A DNA stretch of 64,000 nucleotides from Stygiobacter sp043807765 (GTDB lineage: Bacteria; Bacteroidota; Ignavibacteria; Ignavibacteriales; Melioribacteraceae): assembly GCA_043807765.1 (NCBI GenBank), contig JAZDFQ010000101.1:5937-69936 (forward strand). The letters are read 5' to 3'. The translations under genes and the position numbers were made by a program. How positions within the stretch are numbered: the stretch's first letter is position 1; every line of letters starts with the position of its first letter. The notes under the pieces are model-generated. The model saw only the letters and a program-made list of their open reading frames with translations, ran no database searches and was not told the DNA's origin. Positions 36,244 through 44,396 of this stretch are shown here, piece after piece.

Positions 36244-39036
36244 TTAGTTTAGTTTATACGTAAGGCTAACAGAAATAGTTTGTCCTTTCTTAGATAGCTC
36301 AGAAACTTTATCTCCATCAGGAGTCTTTTGAACAAATTTGAAATCTTGCGCAAGCAAATCTCTAACAACGAATTTGAGATTTAACGAATCAAAAATTTTC
36401 TTGGAAAAGGATAAATCAATTTGATCCCTTGGTTTTTCTACAACATCACCTAATCCGCCAAAACCAACTTTAGAAATCCTTTCACCAACTTTATTGTAAA
36501 TTACTGACGCAGTAAAACCGTTATCAAAGCCTTCGTAGTATAAACCGGCATTAAGAATAAAATCTGCTTGACCTTGCAGCGGACGTTCTGATTGCTGAAA
36601 TCCGGCATCTTCTAATTCAATTTTAGAATCTATCCAAGCAAGGTTTCCGATGAATGAAAAATCTGAGAGTGTACTAGAAATGAATTCCAAAGATTTTCTT
36701 GCTTCGAATTCAACACCAAGATTCTTAGCAGTTTTAGCATTCTCGTAAGATCTCAAAGGCTCAAAAGAGGATGAAGACAATAATACTTGTTCAATTGGAT
36801 CAGTAAATTTTTTGTAGTAAGCGCTAATAGCTAACAATTCTTTTGGTGCCGGATAGTATTCGATTCTTGCATCATAGTTCGTTATCAAACTTCTTTTAAG
36901 ATTTGTATTACCAATTACTAATTCATTTTGGACGAAATCGAAGTAAGTGAATGGTGCAATTTCTCTAAACTCGGGGCGCGCGGTTGTTCTACTGTAAGCT
37001 AATCTGAAATTTATTGATTGTGTTGCTTCCCACGTTAAATTTAAGCTGGGGAATAAATCATCGTAAGTGGTATGTACTTCTATATCTTCGCCCGTTCTTG
37101 TTTTGCTGTAGAGATTCATCTTCGAATTTTCATATCTAATCCCGGCAATAACTTTAACATTACTAATCGGTTGAAAATCCGTCATTGCGTAACCGGCAGT
37201 AATAGTTTGGTTGGAATTGTAACTATCAGTTGGTTGAGTAATTTCAATAATTTCAATGAAAGATGGATTTATGTTAGCCGGGGCGAAAATTTGGTCAACC
37301 GACTGCTGAAGTATTTGATCTTCTTCAGAAAAATTTCCACCCGGAATATTTCTGAAACCAAATACTCTAGCTGTAAACTCTCTTTCCTTTTTATCAATAT
37401 TAAAACCGAATTTTAGATTTGGTAGTGCTGCGTCTTCAAATGGTTTCAATTTTAAATTAAGAGTACCACCGTATGATTTGTCACCCAGATTACCAAAGTA
37501 ACGTGTACCTATTGACTGATCCAACAGAAAGCGAAACGGTTGATCTGTATCCTCAATCCCTCTAGCGTAAATATATCTTCTTGCATCCGGCTCGTTTCTT
37601 TCCGACTTAGCATAATTAAGATTCCAATCAGCCTTCAAGTTTCTAAGAAAATCAAAATGATGCTCGCCGATTAACTGATGAGATTGCAGCGATCTTGATA
37701 CGAAACGCAATGCAGTAACTTTTCTTGTCTGTTGTGTATAGTTATAATTTCCTTGATATACAGTAGTTTCATCGTCGCTGGAATTATTGTAAACATTCTT
37801 AAAACTAAACTTATGATCTTTTCCCAGTTTATAACTTAAATTGAACAACGCACCCCAGTTTACATTCATGGTATTGTTACTTCCGTTATACTGAAATCTT
37901 GGTCCTTCGTATGTATATGAAGCTTGTTCCAAACTTTTGTTTTCGCTTGAGTTTGAATAAGTAAGTGAACCAATGTAACCAAGCTTGCTTTCTTCAAATT
38001 CTATTTGGTTTCCAAGATTCAATCTGAAGCTTGAATTGAGCGGCGCATTTAACGATTTGGTTTGCCAATTATTCTTAAAGGATAATCCAATATTCTGAAG
38101 CTGGTCACTTGTATAATTTGTTTTATTAACTTTATCACCATTTATTGCAGATGGCAAGCCACGTGTTCCATCATCTACACCCAAAAAGTCTCTAGCGCCG
38201 CCATTATATGAATTGAATGACTTGAAAGTTGTATTGGAATTGTACGAGCTGGCTAAATTAAGGTCGAAAATAAATTTAGATGGAAACTCGATTGTGTTTA
38301 TTTCAACAAGCCCGCCGGTAAAGTCCGCCGGTTTATCTGGGATAAATGTTTTAGATGTTAAAATATTTTCCATTAAGCTTGCGGGAAACATATCGTAAGC
38401 AAAAGTTCTTTTTTCCGGATCCGTACTGGGAAGGTTTGAACCGTTAAGCATAGTATTGTTATATCTATCCCCAACACCTCTTATGTATGCATACTTTCCT
38501 TCGGAAATTGTAACACCGGTCATTCGCTTAAGCACATCGGCGCCATCAGAGCTATTGTTTTTCGAGATCAACTCTGCGCTTTGTCCATCAACAATGTTCA
38601 AGGAATTTCTCTGAATATTGAGCACGGATGCTTCAGTTGCTTTTAATGCTTCGGCAGAAACAACTACTTCGTTTAATTCAGTTGTTGCGGGTTCTAACTG
38701 AATATTTACATTAGTATTCTGGCCAGATGAAACAACAACATTGCTAACAACTAATGTTTGATATGAGATATACGAAACGCGTAATTGGTACTTGCCGGGC
38801 TCCAATGATTTTAGAGCAAAGGTTCCATCTAAATCTGTTGAAGCACCGGTAGTTGTTCCAACAATTAAAACGCTGGCTCCTATTAAATCTTCGTTAGTTG
38901 ATTTATCTGTGACTTTACCTGTGATTGTTCCCTTAGCTTGAGCAAGCCCTATGGAGTTAAATGAAAGGAATAGAATTATTATAGCAAACAATTGTTTGTA
39001 AGAGCTATTCGTGTAGTTCTTAAGTTGGTAATGCAT
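36244..39036 (-). CDS. TonB-dependent receptor with carboxypeptidase-regulatory N domain
   Basis: The 930 residues start with a signal peptide (about 1-32), then a CarboxypepD_reg-like domain (GTITGKVTDKSTNEDLIGAS), a plug domain (DVLKRMTGVTISEGKYAYIRG, SLMENILTSKTFIPDKPADF) and a 22-strand-type barrel ending in LTYKLN. It is an outer-membrane active transporter. The gene is the first after a four-heptamer Pho-box array (39093-39132) and leads into the surface protein, pstS, phoU and phoB2. The ligand is inferred to be phosphate or an organophosphate; the barrel itself does not show it. Confidence 0.9.
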   Translation of the reverse strand: MHYQLKNYTNSSYKQLFAIIILFLSFNSIGLAQAKGTITGKVTDKSTNEDLIGASVLIVGTTTGASTDLDGTFALKSLEPGKYQLRVSYISYQTLVVSNVVVSSGQNTNVNIQLEPATTELNEVVVSAEALKATEASVLNIQRNSLNIVDGQSAELISKNNSSDGADVLKRMTGVTISEGKYAYIRGVGDRYNNTMLNGSNLPSTDPEKRTFAYDMFPASLMENILTSKTFIPDKPADFTGGLVEINTIEFPSKFIFDLNLASSYNSNTTFKSFNSYNGGARDFLGVDDGTRGLPSAINGDKVNKTNYTSDQLQNIGLSFKNNWQTKSLNAPLNSSFRLNLGNQIEFEESKLGYIGSLTYSNSSENKSLEQASYTYEGPRFQYNGSNNTMNVNWGALFNLSYKLGKDHKFSFKNVYNNSSDDETTVYQGNYNYTQQTRKVTALRFVSRSLQSHQLIGEHHFDFLRNLKADWNLNYAKSERNEPDARRYIYARGIEDTDQPFRFLLDQSIGTRYFGNLGDKSYGGTLNLKLKPFEDAALPNLKFGFNIDKKEREFTARVFGFRNIPGGNFSEEDQILQQSVDQIFAPANINPSFIEIIEITQPTDSYNSNQTITAGYAMTDFQPISNVKVIAGIRYENSKMNLYSKTRTGEDIEVHTTYDDLFPSLNLTWEATQSINFRLAYSRTTARPEFREIAPFTYFDFVQNELVIGNTNLKRSLITNYDARIEYYPAPKELLAISAYYKKFTDPIEQVLLSSSSFEPLRSYENAKTAKNLGVEFEARKSLEFISSTLSDFSFIGNLAWIDSKIELEDAGFQQSERPLQGQADFILNAGLYYEGFDNGFTASVIYNKVGERISKVGFGGLGDVVEKPRDQIDLSFSKKIFDSLNLKFVVRDLLAQDFKFVQKTPDGDKVSELSKKGQTISVSLTYKLN

Positions 39037-39075
39037 TTTTACTTTCTCTCTCTTTATTATTGTAATTTTCTAGTG

Positions 39076-39132
39076 CGAATTTAGATTTTGAATATTAACA
39101 GAGAGTTAAAGATGAGTTAAGTAATTGTTAAG
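39076..39132 (-). promoter_or_regulatory. Pho-box array A and -7 element, upstream of the TonB receptor
   Basis: On the minus strand four heptamers CTTAACA (39126-39132), CTTAACT (39115-39121), TTTAACT (39104-39110) and GTTAATA (39093-39099) repeat at exactly 11 bp. Nine bases later lies TAAATTCG (39076-39083), one mismatch from TAnnTTTG. The receptor ATG is 39 nt downstream. The 7+4 spacing is that of PhoB/PhoP-type boxes. Confidence 0.8.
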
Positions 39133-39225
39133 TTTTGATATTGCAACGTGAGTAGGTTGTTAAATCAATGGCACATTTTTAAGTTAGACATGCAATAAAG
39201 ACGGGAATTGAAGTAATTAAGATCT

Positions 39226-40869
39226 GTGGGCAGCCTTAAAAAAATATTAACATTAATTATTGCTCTTAGTTCGTTTGTATTAGCTCAGAACATAATTAAG
39301 AAGGAACAATTCAGTAAAGAATTGTTTGAGAAACATATCCGCTATCTTGGAAGCGATAGCCTTGAGGGAAGAGCACCGGGGACCCACGGCGGTAATTTAG
39401 CAGCAAAATATTTGTCGAATGAGTTTAACAAACTGAAACTTCTTCAAATAGACAAAGAGAATCAGTATTACCAATACATTCCATTCCATGGAAGCAAACC
39501 CCTTTTCAACTCCAAATTGAATATTAAATTCGCATCCGAGTCAATCGGTTTTCGTCTCAAAGAAGATTTTTTGATGTATCAAACCAACAACCCGGTTTTC
39601 ATTCCAAATCAAACCCAAATTGTATTTGTTGGTTACGGAATAATTGCAAACGAATTTGATTACAATGATTATTATGATATTGATGTTGAAGGGAAAATAG
39701 TAGCCTTCTTAGAAGGGGAACCTTTCTCAACTGATCCCGATTACTTCAATGGAAGTTTTTCTTCTATATATAGTTCGCCGGAAGCGAAACAAAGAGTTGC
39801 CCTCTCACGCGGCGCTAAAGGAAGCATTTTAATTCCGTCAAATTCCGAGACTGCTGGCTTCAACTGGCAGAAAATTATTCAAGATTTCTCTTTTGAAAAC
39901 TTGTCATTAGCTTCATCACCATCTACAAGTTTTGATATAATGATAAATCCCGAAATAGCTGACTTGCTTTTTACCGACAGCGGTTTCACACTAGATGATA
40001 TTTACCGGATGCAAAAAGAAAACAGACTAAAAGCATTTCCACTTAATGGAGTTCTAACTTTTCAAGGAAGTTTTAAGCAAAGGGATTTTGTAAGTCCGAA
40101 CATTATTGGAATAATTGAAGGTGATGATCCAAGCTACAAAGACAGTTATGTTTTGGTTACTGCGCATTACGATCATCTTGGAATTGGACCGGCAGTAAAA
40201 GGAGACTCAATTTATAATGGAGTGTTTGATAATGCTGCCGGTGTTTCTGCTCTATTAGAAATCGCAAGAGTTTTATCCGGCAGTTCATATTATAACCGTC
40301 GCTCAATTATTTTTGTATTGCTTACTGCGGAAGAGTATGGTTTGCTTGGATCCGAATACTATGTTAACAATCCGGTAAAGCCGTTATACAAAACTGTAGC
40401 TAATATTAATATAGATGGAATTGCTTCGTTCGACAACTTCAAATCTTATATAGCAGTTGGAAGCGAGTTTTCAACTCTAAATGATTTCATAAAAAATGCC
40501 GCAGTAACTAGAAAGTTAAAGTCAACTGAAATACCTAAAGAATTTTATTCTGAGAACGCATTTACAAAGTCGGATCAATTTTCATTTGCAAAGGCTGGTA
40601 TTCCTTCCACTCTCTTAACCGAAGGGGCAGATTATGTAAATACTAGCAAGAGTGATGGAATCAAAAAAATGATTGACTTCGCGAGTACCATATATCACTC
40701 GCCTTCGGATGATTTAAGCTTGCCGATAAACTTTAATGCTGTAATGCAGCACATAGATTTTGTTTTCGGGGTTATAGATGAACTGGCAAACTCCGAGACT
40801 GAACCGGTATGGAATATTGATTCTCCTTTTAGATATGCACGAGTTCTTTCCCAAAGGAGATTAAAGTGA
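39226..40869 (+). CDS. Secreted M28-family zinc peptidase
   Basis: A GTG start (39226) leads into a signal peptide (LKKILTLIIALSSFVLAQ). An inserted PA-like domain (about 110-270) precedes the M28 aminopeptidase domain with the zinc ligands in TAHYDHLG, GVFDNAAGVSALLEI, TAEEYGLLGSEYY, NINIDGI and the last His in IYHSPSDD. The 547 residues are complete. It is divergent from the TonB receptor and overlaps the PstS-like lipoprotein by 4 nt, so the two are translationally coupled. No Pho-box array in its own direction was found. Confidence 0.85.
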   Translation: MGSLKKILTLIIALSSFVLAQNIIKKEQFSKELFEKHIRYLGSDSLEGRAPGTHGGNLAAKYLSNEFNKLKLLQIDKENQYYQYIPFHGSKPLFNSKLNIKFASESIGFRLKEDFLMYQTNNPVFIPNQTQIVFVGYGIIANEFDYNDYYDIDVEGKIVAFLEGEPFSTDPDYFNGSFSSIYSSPEAKQRVALSRGAKGSILIPSNSETAGFNWQKIIQDFSFENLSLASSPSTSFDIMINPEIADLLFTDSGFTLDDIYRMQKENRLKAFPLNGVLTFQGSFKQRDFVSPNIIGIIEGDDPSYKDSYVLVTAHYDHLGIGPAVKGDSIYNGVFDNAAGVSALLEIARVLSGSSYYNRRSIIFVLLTAEEYGLLGSEYYVNNPVKPLYKTVANINIDGIASFDNFKSYIAVGSEFSTLNDFIKNAAVTRKLKSTEIPKEFYSENAFTKSDQFSFAKAGIPSTLLTEGADYVNTSKSDGIKKMIDFASTIYHSPSDDLSLPINFNAVMQHIDFVFGVIDELANSETEPVWNIDSPFRYARVLSQRRLK

Positions 40870-41699
40870 AAAGAACGATTATTTTGTTTTGCCTTCTAAC
40901 TCTTGCCGCCAGCGGATGCAGTTTTCATAGTTTAGAAAATACCGTGATTAAAATTAAAGGATCGGAAACGATGTTTAATCTAACTAGAAGATTAACTGCC
41001 GAGTATTCAAAAGAAAATCCCAGAGTAGATTTTATAGTTGAAGCTGGCGGAACCGGTGCCGGCATTAAAGCGCTCGTAGCTAACGAAATAATTATCTCTA
41101 CAGCTTCTAGAAATTTAGAACCATCTGAAATAAAATTACTTTCCGATAATTACGGCAGTATAGGAGTTTCAACTTCAATCGCAAAAGATGCTTTATGTAT
41201 TTATCTCAATAAGAGCAATCCAGTAAACAATTTGTCCTTAGACCAAGTAAGGGAAATATTCTCTGGAAGTATTACGAATTGGGAAAAAGTTGGTTGGAAA
41301 AGCAAAACAATTAATGTTTATTTAAGAAATACTTCATCCGGCACTTTACAACTGTTTAAAAGACTTGCTTTAGCAGATCATGAATTTGCCAGTTCATCAA
41401 AGTCCTTCAATTCGATCGCCGAACTTCAAAAGGCCGTAGAAATGGATGAGTATTCTCTAACTTTTACCGGATTACTAAAAAATTCAAAATGTAAAATAAT
41501 TTTTATAGATAACATTGAACCGACGAAAGGCAATGTTATTAGCGGATATTACCCGCTTACCCGATATTTATATTTCCACACATTAAATCTACCGGAAGGT
41601 GAAGTAAAAAAATTTATTGATTGGACGCTTGGGGTAAAAGGACAACAAATCATAGCTGAAGAAGGGTTTTATTCACTATTCAGTTACACGCTAGATTAA
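40866..41699 (+). CDS. PstS-like substrate-binding lipoprotein (second copy)
   Basis: A lipobox signal (LTLAASGC) makes this a lipoprotein of 277 residues. PstS-type binding motifs are recognisable but diverged: IKGSETMFNLTRRLT, EAGGTGAGIKALV, STASRNLE and LRNTSSGTLQLFKR. It differs from the PstS at 32460 in being lipid-anchored and in several ligand positions (GSE for GSD). It overlaps the M28 peptidase by 4 nt and converges on the phosphoesterase gene. It may bind phosphate or another oxyanion. Confidence 0.85.
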   Translation: MKRTIILFCLLTLAASGCSFHSLENTVIKIKGSETMFNLTRRLTAEYSKENPRVDFIVEAGGTGAGIKALVANEIIISTASRNLEPSEIKLLSDNYGSIGVSTSIAKDALCIYLNKSNPVNNLSLDQVREIFSGSITNWEKVGWKSKTINVYLRNTSSGTLQLFKRLALADHEFASSSKSFNSIAELQKAVEMDEYSLTFTGLLKNSKCKIIFIDNIEPTKGNVISGYYPLTRYLYFHTLNLPEGEVKKFIDWTLGVKGQQIIAEEGFYSLFSYTLD

Positions 41700-42604
41700 A
41701 CAGCCATCGAAGTAATTTCCTCTTCGCATGTAATAATTTTTTCGTCTGAATTAATTTTAGTTAAGTTCACGCTGATTTCAAAAGGAAAGGCATCAATCAT
41801 ATAGTAAGAAGGTTGCTTTTCCTCCAAAGTAGCCCCGGCATTTACAAATCTGATTTTCTCCCGAAAATACTCGCGCATTTCATGGCTGTGGCCGTGAAGA
41901 ACCATTTTCACATTATTGGCAAAAAATATATCCAATAATTTTTTCTTCCCTCTCAGCTTCATCGTAAAATTTTCGATTTTATTCCAAAGTGTACTTTCGG
42001 AACTCGTTGAAGATTCTTCTTTTTGATAGAAATGATGGTGTATCATCACTATCTTAATCTTATCCTTAAACTTCGGCATTGCCAGATAATTTTCGAGTAC
42101 TTGACGCTGAATTTTGTGGACTTTACCATTCGACGCAAACGGGTTTTTGAATCGAGAGTATTCATCAATTGAATTAATGCCCACTAACAAAATGTTTTTT
42201 AATTCTTTGGCGAAGGGGAAAAACATTTCTTCATGTGGCCGCAATGTGTTTTCAAATAATTCCTTAAAATGATTAACGAACTTCGATACTTTTTCATGAT
42301 AGTTGACATTCAAACACTTGAATGGGAAATTCACAACATCCTGCGCTGTTTGAGGACCGCCAAAAATATCGTGATTACCAACTACAATCGTAGATTTATC
42401 GCTTCTTAATAAATTAAAATTGCTTAGCAATTCTCTGAACTTAACGAAATCCTTTTCATTTGCGTTATCAGAAATATCACCGGTAAAAACAAAGTGCTGG
42501 GCACCATTCTGCAACGCATGTTCAATCAAAGCTTTTATTTTATCAATATTATCTTTCTTAAAAGTAGAGCACAAATGTAAATCTGAAAGATGAGCGATTC
42601 TCAT
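41696..42604 (-). CDS. Calcineurin-type metallophosphoesterase, predicted Pho-regulated
   Basis: The 302 residues have all dinuclear metal motifs: LSDLH (Asp8, His10), FTGDISD (Asp43), VVGNHD (Asn77-His78), MIHHHFY and VLHGHSHEM. No signal peptide is seen, so it acts in the cytoplasm. The Pho-box array upstream and the nearby OlsF-like gene suggest phospholipid or glycerophosphodiester turnover, like PlcP-type remodelling enzymes, but the sequence also resembles CpdA-type phosphodiesterases. Which substrate it uses cannot be decided from motifs. Confidence 0.85.
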   Translation of the reverse strand: MRIAHLSDLHLCSTFKKDNIDKIKALIEHALQNGAQHFVFTGDISDNANEKDFVKFRELLSNFNLLRSDKSTIVVGNHDIFGGPQTAQDVVNFPFKCLNVNYHEKVSKFVNHFKELFENTLRPHEEMFFPFAKELKNILLVGINSIDEYSRFKNPFASNGKVHKIQRQVLENYLAMPKFKDKIKIVMIHHHFYQKEESSTSSESTLWNKIENFTMKLRGKKKLLDIFFANNVKMVLHGHSHEMREYFREKIRFVNAGATLEEKQPSYYMIDAFPFEISVNLTKINSDEKIITCEEEITSMAV

Positions 42605-42626
42605 ATTAATCCCAATAATTCACGCG

Positions 42627-42683
42627 CAAATGTACTTGATCCATATTATCTGCTTGTTAACAGAATATTAAGATTCGGTTAAG
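42627..42683 (-). promoter_or_regulatory. Pho-box array B and -7 element, upstream of the phosphoesterase
   Basis: On the minus strand the heptamers CTTAACC (42677-42683), CTTAATA (42666-42672), GTTAACA (42655-42661) and a weak GATAATA (42644-42650) repeat at 11 bp. After 9 nt comes TACATTTG (42627-42634), a perfect TAnnTTTG. The ATG follows 22 nt later. Confidence 0.8.
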
Positions 42684-42697
42684 ATTCCCTTCTTACA

Positions 42698-42754
42698 TTT
42701 AATAATAATTTAACTATTAGTTAACCGCCTATTAACAGACGAATCCGATATTTG
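42698..42754 (+). promoter_or_regulatory. Pho-box array C and -7 element, upstream of the NeuB-like gene
   Basis: Heptamers TTTAATA (42698), TTTAACT (42709), GTTAACC (42720) and ATTAACA (42731) repeat at 11 bp. After 9 nt lies GATATTTG (42747-42754), one mismatch from TAnnTTTG. The ATG at 42780 is 25 nt further. Arrays B and C are divergent and only 14 nt apart. Confidence 0.8.
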
Positions 42755-42779
42755 CTGCATCTAAAAATCGGGAGATAAA

Positions 42780-43676
42780 ATGAGTGCGAAAGTTAAAGTA
42801 GGCTCACGGTACATTGGCGAAGGTGAACCGGTTTATTTAATTGCTGAAATCGGAATCAATCATAACGGTTCCTTGGCACTAGCAAGGAAATTAATTGATG
42901 GAGCAGTTTTTGCCGGATGTGACGCGGTTAAATTTCAAAAGAGAACTCCGGAATTATGCATACCGCAAGATCAATGGAATATTGAACGTGATACTCCTTG
43001 GGGAAGAATATCTTATTTACAGTATAAGCATAAAATTGAATTTGGTTTTTCCGAATACGAACAGATAGATGAGTATTGCAAAGTGAAAGGAATAGATTGG
43101 TTTGTTTCTGCATGGGATGAAGAATCGGTTGATTTTATAGAACAGTTTAATCCTATTGCTTACAAAATTGCCTCTGCAACTTTAACCGATGAAGTTTTAC
43201 TTACAAAACTTAGACAAACAAAACGCCCAATTATACTTTCTACCGGCATGTCCACAATGGAAGAGATTGATCAAGCGATAAGTATTTTAGATCACGACCG
43301 ATTAATGATTGCTCAAGCCACCTCAAGCTATCCTTGCAAAGAGACAGAATTGAACTTGAGAATGATTAACACATACAAACACTACTACCCGAATTTTCCC
43401 ATTGGGTATAGCGGACACGAAACTGGCCTTGCACCAACTTTAGCCGCCGTTGCACTTGGTGCTACTTTCGTTGAACGTCACATTACTCTTGACCGCGCAA
43501 TGTGGGGTACAGATCAAGCGGCTTCAGTAGAGATAAACGGAATGTTTCAATTGGTAAAAAACATAAGAGATATTGAAAAAGCTTTAGGGGATGGCAAAAA
43601 AAAAATATATTCCGAAGAACTGAAAAACTTAAGTAAGATGAGAAAGAACAAGAATTTGACTAAGCAGGTTATTTGA
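42780..43676 (+). CDS. NeuB-family nonulosonate synthase-like protein without SAF domain
   Basis: The 298 residues cover the NeuB TIM barrel: LIAEIGINHNGSLALARKLI, AVKFQKRTPE, KIASATLTD, ILSTGMSTMEEID, and GYSGHETGLAPTLAAVALGA with ERHITLDRAMWGTDQ. Family members condense phosphoenolpyruvate with an N-acetyl-hexosamine to make sialic or related acids, releasing phosphate. The usual C-terminal SAF (antifreeze-like) domain is missing, and no nonulosonate partner gene (neuA, neuC, pse) is nearby. The Pho-box array upstream suggests a role in phosphate starvation (inference). Confidence 0.85.
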   Translation: MSAKVKVGSRYIGEGEPVYLIAEIGINHNGSLALARKLIDGAVFAGCDAVKFQKRTPELCIPQDQWNIERDTPWGRISYLQYKHKIEFGFSEYEQIDEYCKVKGIDWFVSAWDEESVDFIEQFNPIAYKIASATLTDEVLLTKLRQTKRPIILSTGMSTMEEIDQAISILDHDRLMIAQATSSYPCKETELNLRMINTYKHYYPNFPIGYSGHETGLAPTLAAVALGATFVERHITLDRAMWGTDQAASVEINGMFQLVKNIRDIEKALGDGKKKIYSEELKNLSKMRKNKNLTKQVI

Positions 43677-43789
43677 TTTTCTAAAATGCTCTTAACATTT
43701 GCGCTGTGTTAAAGAGCTATTTAGTGGTGAGTATGCAATGCTACTATCTCCAGCATTGCGTTAAATATGGTTCCAAAGCCCTCCTCTGC

Positions 43790-43822
43790 AATCCCCTTGC
43801 ATAAAAGGGGATTCTTTTTTTT
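43790..43822 (+). terminator. Strong rho-independent terminator after the NeuB-like gene
   Basis: The arms AATCCCCTT and AAGGGGATT pair perfectly and a run of eight T follows one C later. It lies 114 nt after the NeuB-like stop. Confidence 0.88.
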
Positions 43823-43834
43823 AAGGTTGAAAAA

Positions 43835-43933
43835 ATGATAAGTACATTAAGATCTATTCTAATAATATTTACACTCTTTGTTATCGCGCTTGCTTTCAGC
43901 ATTAAACTGATCGAGTGGATTCTTGCCATATAA
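43835..43933 (+). CDS. Possible 32-residue single-pass membrane microprotein
   Basis: An ATG at 43835 with AAGG 8 nt upstream opens a frame coding for one hydrophobic helix (SILIIFTLFVIALAFSIKL) flanked by charged residues. It lies just after a terminator and before array D. The composition is typical of a membrane microprotein but no homologue is known to me and expression is unproven. Confidence 0.4.
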   Translation: MISTLRSILIIFTLFVIALAFSIKLIEWILAI

Positions 43934-43979
43934 AACCGATTACAAAGTGACTTTGCCCAACCTTTTCATTCCTATAATT

Positions 43980-44036
43980 CTTAACACATTAATAACAACT
44001 TCTTAATGGTGAGTTTAAACTACCATACTAATTTTG
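43980..44036 (+). promoter_or_regulatory. Pho-box array D and -7 element, upstream of a 75-residue protein
   Basis: Heptamers CTTAACA (43980), AATAACA (43991), CTTAATG (44002) and a weak GTTTAAA (44013) repeat at 11 bp. After 9 nt lies TAATTTTG (44029-44036), a perfect TAnnTTTG. The ATG at 44059 is 22 nt further. Confidence 0.75.
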
Positions 44037-44058
44037 CCGCAACCAAAATAGGTGTAAG

Positions 44059-44286
44059 ATGGATCTATCTGTTGGAGTTAAAATAAAATACATTTTCCCG
44101 GTTCCAAGCAGTATTACAAACCAGAGCTTTACCGGAACAATAGAAACCATTGGAGAATCATTCTTAACCGTTCGCGATGAGAAAAACACTCTTCTCAAAA
44201 TATCATTTAAGAATTACGATTACATCGTTCCCATAGAGCATGTTGATATCCAATACTCAATTTGGACTGCACACGCACTTTTATAA
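44059..44286 (+). CDS. Small beta-rich protein under a Pho-box promoter
   Basis: The 75 residues are mostly beta strands (VGVKIKYIFPVP, FTGTIETIGESFLTVRDEKN), as in small SH3- or PilZ-N-like barrels. No signal peptide or membrane segment is present. It stands alone between two Pho-box arrays. The function is unknown; the regulatory context suggests a role in phosphate starvation. Confidence 0.65.
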   Translation: MDLSVGVKIKYIFPVPSSITNQSFTGTIETIGESFLTVRDEKNTLLKISFKNYDYIVPIEHVDIQYSIWTAHALL

Positions 44287-44316
44287 TCAATAAGTCATTT
44301 TTCTTCTTATTATTTA

Positions 44317-44373
44317 TTTAACGAAAACTTAACAGTTCGTTTACTCTCTGTTAACACTGGTTCTTTAATATTA
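44317..44373 (+). promoter_or_regulatory. Pho-box array E, upstream of the olsF operon
   Basis: Heptamers TTTAACG (44317), CTTAACA (44328), GTTTACT (44339) and GTTAACA (44350) repeat at 11 bp. The sequence 9 nt later, TAATATTA (44366-44373), keeps the TA of the -7 element but not the TTTG. The ATG at 44397 is 23 nt further. Confidence 0.75.
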
Positions 44374-44396
44374 CCCAACTTAATTAGGAGAGTATT

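Noticed and set aside
43687..43717. CTTAACA and GTTAAAG near 43690 as a sixth Pho-box array
   Set aside because: The two half sites are not 11 bp apart; they form an imperfect hairpin after the NeuB-like gene instead.
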